A model generated the notes under the pieces. That model searched no databases, was not told the origin of the DNA, and saw only the letters and a program-made list of their open reading frames with translations. 42,318 nt of DNA from an uncultured Prevotellaceae bacterium (GTDB taxonomy: Bacteria > Bacteroidota > Bacteroidia > Bacteroidales > Bacteroidaceae). The stretch spans positions 1 to 42,318 of the forward strand of contig ONHN01000015.1 in the NCBI GenBank assembly GCA_900317635.1, written 5' to 3'. Positions 40,195 through 42,318 of the stretch are shown in pieces. Each line of letters begins with the position of its first letter. Position 1 is the stretch's first letter. A program made the position numbers and the translations under genes.

Positions 40195-40300
40195 CTGTGA
40201 AACCACTACATACACTACACATTCCACTACAAACACAGCACTTCCCGTGCGTTAACGCAAAAAGTAGTGTCCGTAGTATTGTTGTAGTGGCTGTAGTGGC
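40195..40300. repeat. CACTAC/GTAGTG degenerate repeat region
   Basis: CCACTACA-type units occur around 40203-40233 and their complement (GTAGTGG, GTAGTGT) around 40264-40299. The two halves can pair imperfectly, with GTGCGTTAACGC between them. The region is non-coding. Confidence 0.5.
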
Positions 40301-40312
40301 TCTCATAAACAA

Positions 40313-40376
40313 TAAACATTAAACATGAGGCGCGCGATACGAACCCGTACATTGCGCGCCTCATGTTTAATGTTTA
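40313..40376. terminator. Giant repeat-derived hairpin between HAD and fumarase genes
   Basis: Positions 40313-40335 are exactly complementary to 40354-40376 (23 bp). Each arm has a GC-rich core (GAGGCGCGC) extended by TTAAACA heptads, and the loop is 18 nt. More heptads continue to 40397. It probably terminates both converging transcripts. Confidence 0.88.
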
Positions 40377-40394
40377 ATGTTTATTGTTTAACGT

Positions 40395-42020
40395 TCAAAG
40401 TCCCAACTTCTTGAAGAAGTCGTTGCCTTTATCGTCTACGAGAATGAAGGCGGGGAAGTCCTCCACTTCAATCTTCCATACGGCTTCCATGCCCAGTTCG
40501 GGATATTCCACGCATTCTATGCTCTTTATGCTTTGATACGAAAGCACGGCGGCAGGACCGCCAATGGATCCGAGGTAGAAACCGCCATACTTCTTGCAAG
40601 CATCGGTCACCTGCTGCGTGCGGTTGCCCTTGGCTATCATCAGCAGCGAACCGCCTTTCGATTGGAAGAGGTCGACGTAGGGGTCCATGCGGTTGGCCGT
40701 GGTGGGTCCCATCGAGCCGCAAGGCATACCCTTCGGCGTTTTGGCGGGTCCAGCGTAGAGCACGGGGTGGTCTTTCAAATACTGCGGGATGTCCTCGCCC
40801 TTGTCGAGGCGTTCCTTAATCTTTGCGTGAGCAATGTCGCGAGCTACGATGATGGTGCCGCTCAGCGAGAGGCGCGTCGAAACGGGATATTGCGTCAGCT
40901 GCTTCAGCACGTCGTTCATCGGGCGGTTGAGGTCTACCTTCACGCCGCCGCCTTCGCCGGCTTCGCGCATAGCTTCGGGAATGAGCTGTGTGGGCTGGTC
41001 GTCCAGTTTCTCAATCCAAATACCGTCCTTGTTGATTTTGCATTTGATGTTGCGGTCGGCAGAGCAGGAAACGCCGAGGCCGACAGGACAACTCGCTCCG
41101 TGGCGTGGCAGGCGCACCACGCGGATGTCGTGGGCAAAATACTTACCGCCGAATTGTGCGCCGAGGCCTATCTTGCATGCTTCTTCGTAGAGTTTCTCTT
41201 CTAATTCCACGTCGCGGAAAGCGCGCCCCGTTTCGTCGCCCGTCGTGGGCAGGGCATCGTAATACTTCGTGGAGGCCAGCTTCACCGTCAGCAGGTTCTT
41301 CTCGGCTGACGTTCCACCAATGACGAAGGCAATGTGGTAAGGCGGACAGGCGGCGGTGCCGAGGCTCTTCATCTTCGAAACGAGGAAAGGCACGAGCGTC
41401 TGCGGGTTGAGGATGGCTTTGGTCTCCTGATAGAGGTAGGTCTTGTTGGCCGAGCCGCCACCTTTTATCACGCAAAGGAATTTATATTCCATGCCCTCTA
41501 CGGCCTCTATGTCAATCTGTGCGGGCAAGTTGCACCGCGTGTTGACTTCGTCGTACATCGTCAGCGGCGCATTCTGCGAATAGCGCAGGTTCTCCTGTGT
41601 ATAGGTGTCGTAAACACCGTGGGCAAGGGCCTCTTCGTCTTCAAAGCCCGTCCACACTTGCTGTCCCTTTTCGCCGTGAATGATGGCGGTGCCTGTGTCT
41701 TGACAGAAAGGTAGCTGTCCCTTGGCTGCCACCTCGGCATTGCGCAGGAACGTCAGCGCCACGTACTTATCATTGTCGGAGGCATCGGGGTCGCTCAGGA
41801 TCTTGGCTACCTGTTCGTTGTGGGCACGGCGCAGCAAGAAGGCTACGTCGCGAAAAGCCTGGCGCGACATGAGGCGCAGGCCTTCGGCTTCTACTTTCAA
41901 GATGGGGTGTCCCTCAAAGTCGCCTACGCTCACGTAGTCGCCCGTCAGTTTGTAATACTCCGTCGTGTCGGGGCCGAGCTGAAACATCGGCGCATACTTA
42001 AATTCTGGGGTTTGTGCCAT
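40395..42020 (-). CDS. fumA: Class I (iron-sulfur) fumarate hydratase
   Basis: A 541-residue single-chain enzyme that interconverts fumarate and malate using an oxygen-sensitive [4Fe-4S] cluster. Candidate cluster cysteines are in [25 protein letters not shown] and [11 protein letters not shown]. The C-terminal beta domain has [27 protein letters not shown] and the swivelling end region. The FumA/FumB letter cannot be resolved. By family, it acts in the reductive branch to succinate used by anaerobic Bacteroidales. The ATG at 42020 gives the normal N-terminus; 55 further residues of open frame upstream cross the promoter. Confidence 0.95.
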   Translation of the reverse strand: MAQTPEFKYAPMFQLGPDTTEYYKLTGDYVSVGDFEGHPILKVEAEGLRLMSRQAFRDVAFLLRRAHNEQVAKILSDPDASDNDKYVALTFLRNAEVAAKGQLPFCQDTGTAIIHGEKGQQVWTGFEDEEALAHGVYDTYTQENLRYSQNAPLTMYDEVNTRCNLPAQIDIEAVEGMEYKFLCVIKGGGSANKTYLYQETKAILNPQTLVPFLVSKMKSLGTAACPPYHIAFVIGGTSAEKNLLTVKLASTKYYDALPTTGDETGRAFRDVELEEKLYEEACKIGLGAQFGGKYFAHDIRVVRLPRHGASCPVGLGVSCSADRNIKCKINKDGIWIEKLDDQPTQLIPEAMREAGEGGGVKVDLNRPMNDVLKQLTQYPVSTRLSLSGTIIVARDIAHAKIKERLDKGEDIPQYLKDHPVLYAGPAKTPKGMPCGSMGPTTANRMDPYVDLFQSKGGSLLMIAKGNRTQQVTDACKKYGGFYLGSIGGPAAVLSYQSIKSIECVEYPELGMEAVWKIEVEDFPAFILVDDKGNDFFKKLGL

Positions 42021-42055
42021 AGCGTATATAATATGTTTGGTTTTCCTTATGGCTG

Positions 42056-42086
42056 CAAAGTTACGCAATCTCTTCGTCATGTGCAA
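42056..42086 (-). promoter_or_regulatory. Fumarase promoter
   Basis: On the minus strand: -33 TTG (complement of 42084-42086), a 20-bp spacer, and -7 TAACTTTG (complement of 42056-42063), followed by CAGCC. The leader is about 30 nt. Confidence 0.7.
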
Positions 42087-42173
42087 GGCTCTCCGCAAAT
42101 CTTTATAAGCTGCAACGAAAATTGGAACATAAGCTGCACAGCCTTCGCTGAGGACATGGTGATGGTAACACAG

Positions 42174-42257
42174 AACGTTAAACATTAAACATTAATTCAA
42201 GTTTCGAGAGTTGTGATACGGGGGGGGGTAAATGGTGCGCAGCGCGCACCGCACCAT
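42174..42257. repeat. Heptads, TCAAGTTTCG motif, G9 tract and palindrome
   Basis: Heptad units (42174-42195) run into ATTCAAGTTTCGAGAG (42195-42210). A run of nine G follows (42220-42228), then GGTGCGC-AGC-GCGCACC (42234-42250), with GCACCAT able to compete for pairing with ATGGTGC. No gene is visible from 42186 to the end of the window. Confidence 0.6.
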
Positions 42258-42318
42258 GCTTAACCGCGTATCCTGACGAGCGTAGCGAGGAGGGATGCGC
42301 GGCAAACTATCGACGATG

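Noticed and set aside
40145-40397. Possible CRISPR-like array
   Set aside because: The units are 7 bp and nearly continuous, without unique spacers, and no cas genes are nearby.
1-42318. tRNA, rRNA, insertion sequence or phage genes
   Set aside because: None was recognised: no transposase or integrase motifs, no cloverleaf with a CCA end and no rRNA-like sequence on either strand.

Overview
The window looks like a chromosomal segment of a fairly GC-rich member of the Bacteroidales (Bacteroidota), probably Prevotellaceae-like. Four things support this. Many genes are preceded by the Bacteroidetes promoter (-33 TTTG or TTG, 19-20 bp, -7 TAnnTTTG or TAACTTCG), and Shine-Dalgarno sequences are largely absent. 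Two proteins end in type IX secretion sorting tails. Bacteroidales family proteins such as DUF3256, DUF3276 and a DUF6057-like protein are present. The gene orders nusB-yajC-ybbR-coaE and PPIase-surA-ostA-mutL are typical of the group. I see no prophage, insertion sequence, CRISPR array, tRNA or rRNA.

Layout. 1-7.4 kb: envelope biogenesis run (PpiC-type PPIase, SurA-like PPIase, OstA/LptA-like protein) ending in mutL. 7.6-9.0 kb: strongly biased, probably highly expressed ompA with a 5'-terminal mRNA hairpin and a strong terminator. 9.0-9.4 kb: small HExxH protein. 9.5-16.4 kb, minus strand: a CotH-kinase exoprotein with a T9SS tail, a DUF6057-like membrane protein, a CxxCH/beta-propeller lipoprotein, then msrA. 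16.5-19.5 kb: a mirrored divergent promoter opens a plus-strand run of a small unknown protein, a thioesterase, aroB and two tandem FMN-binding proteins. 19.7-21.1 kb: dnaA with its own promoter, followed by a 490-bp gene-free region holding a nested inverted/direct repeat. 21.6-27.5 kb: a double transglutaminase-like protein, cutC, a lipoprotein, ribE, nth, and a tiny secreted protein that is little more than a T9SS tail. 27.6-29.1 kb: ECF sigma factor, single-TM partner and Spy/CpxP-like periplasmic protein. 29.4-31.4 kb: small winged-helix protein (minus), GT2 glycosyltransferase, DUF3256. 31.6-32.6 kb: class II fba. 32.7-34.6 kb, minus: glycine-lipid acyltransferases (glsA-glsB type), divergent from a membrane-anchored AraC-type regulator. 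36-40.2 kb: DUF3276, then nusB-yajC-ybbR-coaE-HAD phosphatase. 40.4-42.0 kb, minus: class I fumarase.

Much of the non-coding space is repeat derived: GGAGTTAAA units, TGTTTAA-type heptads (one array encodes the last codons and stop of the HAD gene), TTCGTGG-type repeats and TCAAGTTTCG motifs. Several have been built into terminator-like hairpins. No single spectacular new system is evident. The best candidates for a closer look are the structured repeat downstream of dnaA, the tandem covalent-flavin-type proteins, the haem-motif lipoprotein locus, the stand-alone T9SS-tail mini-protein, and the glsAB locus with its divergent membrane AraC regulator.
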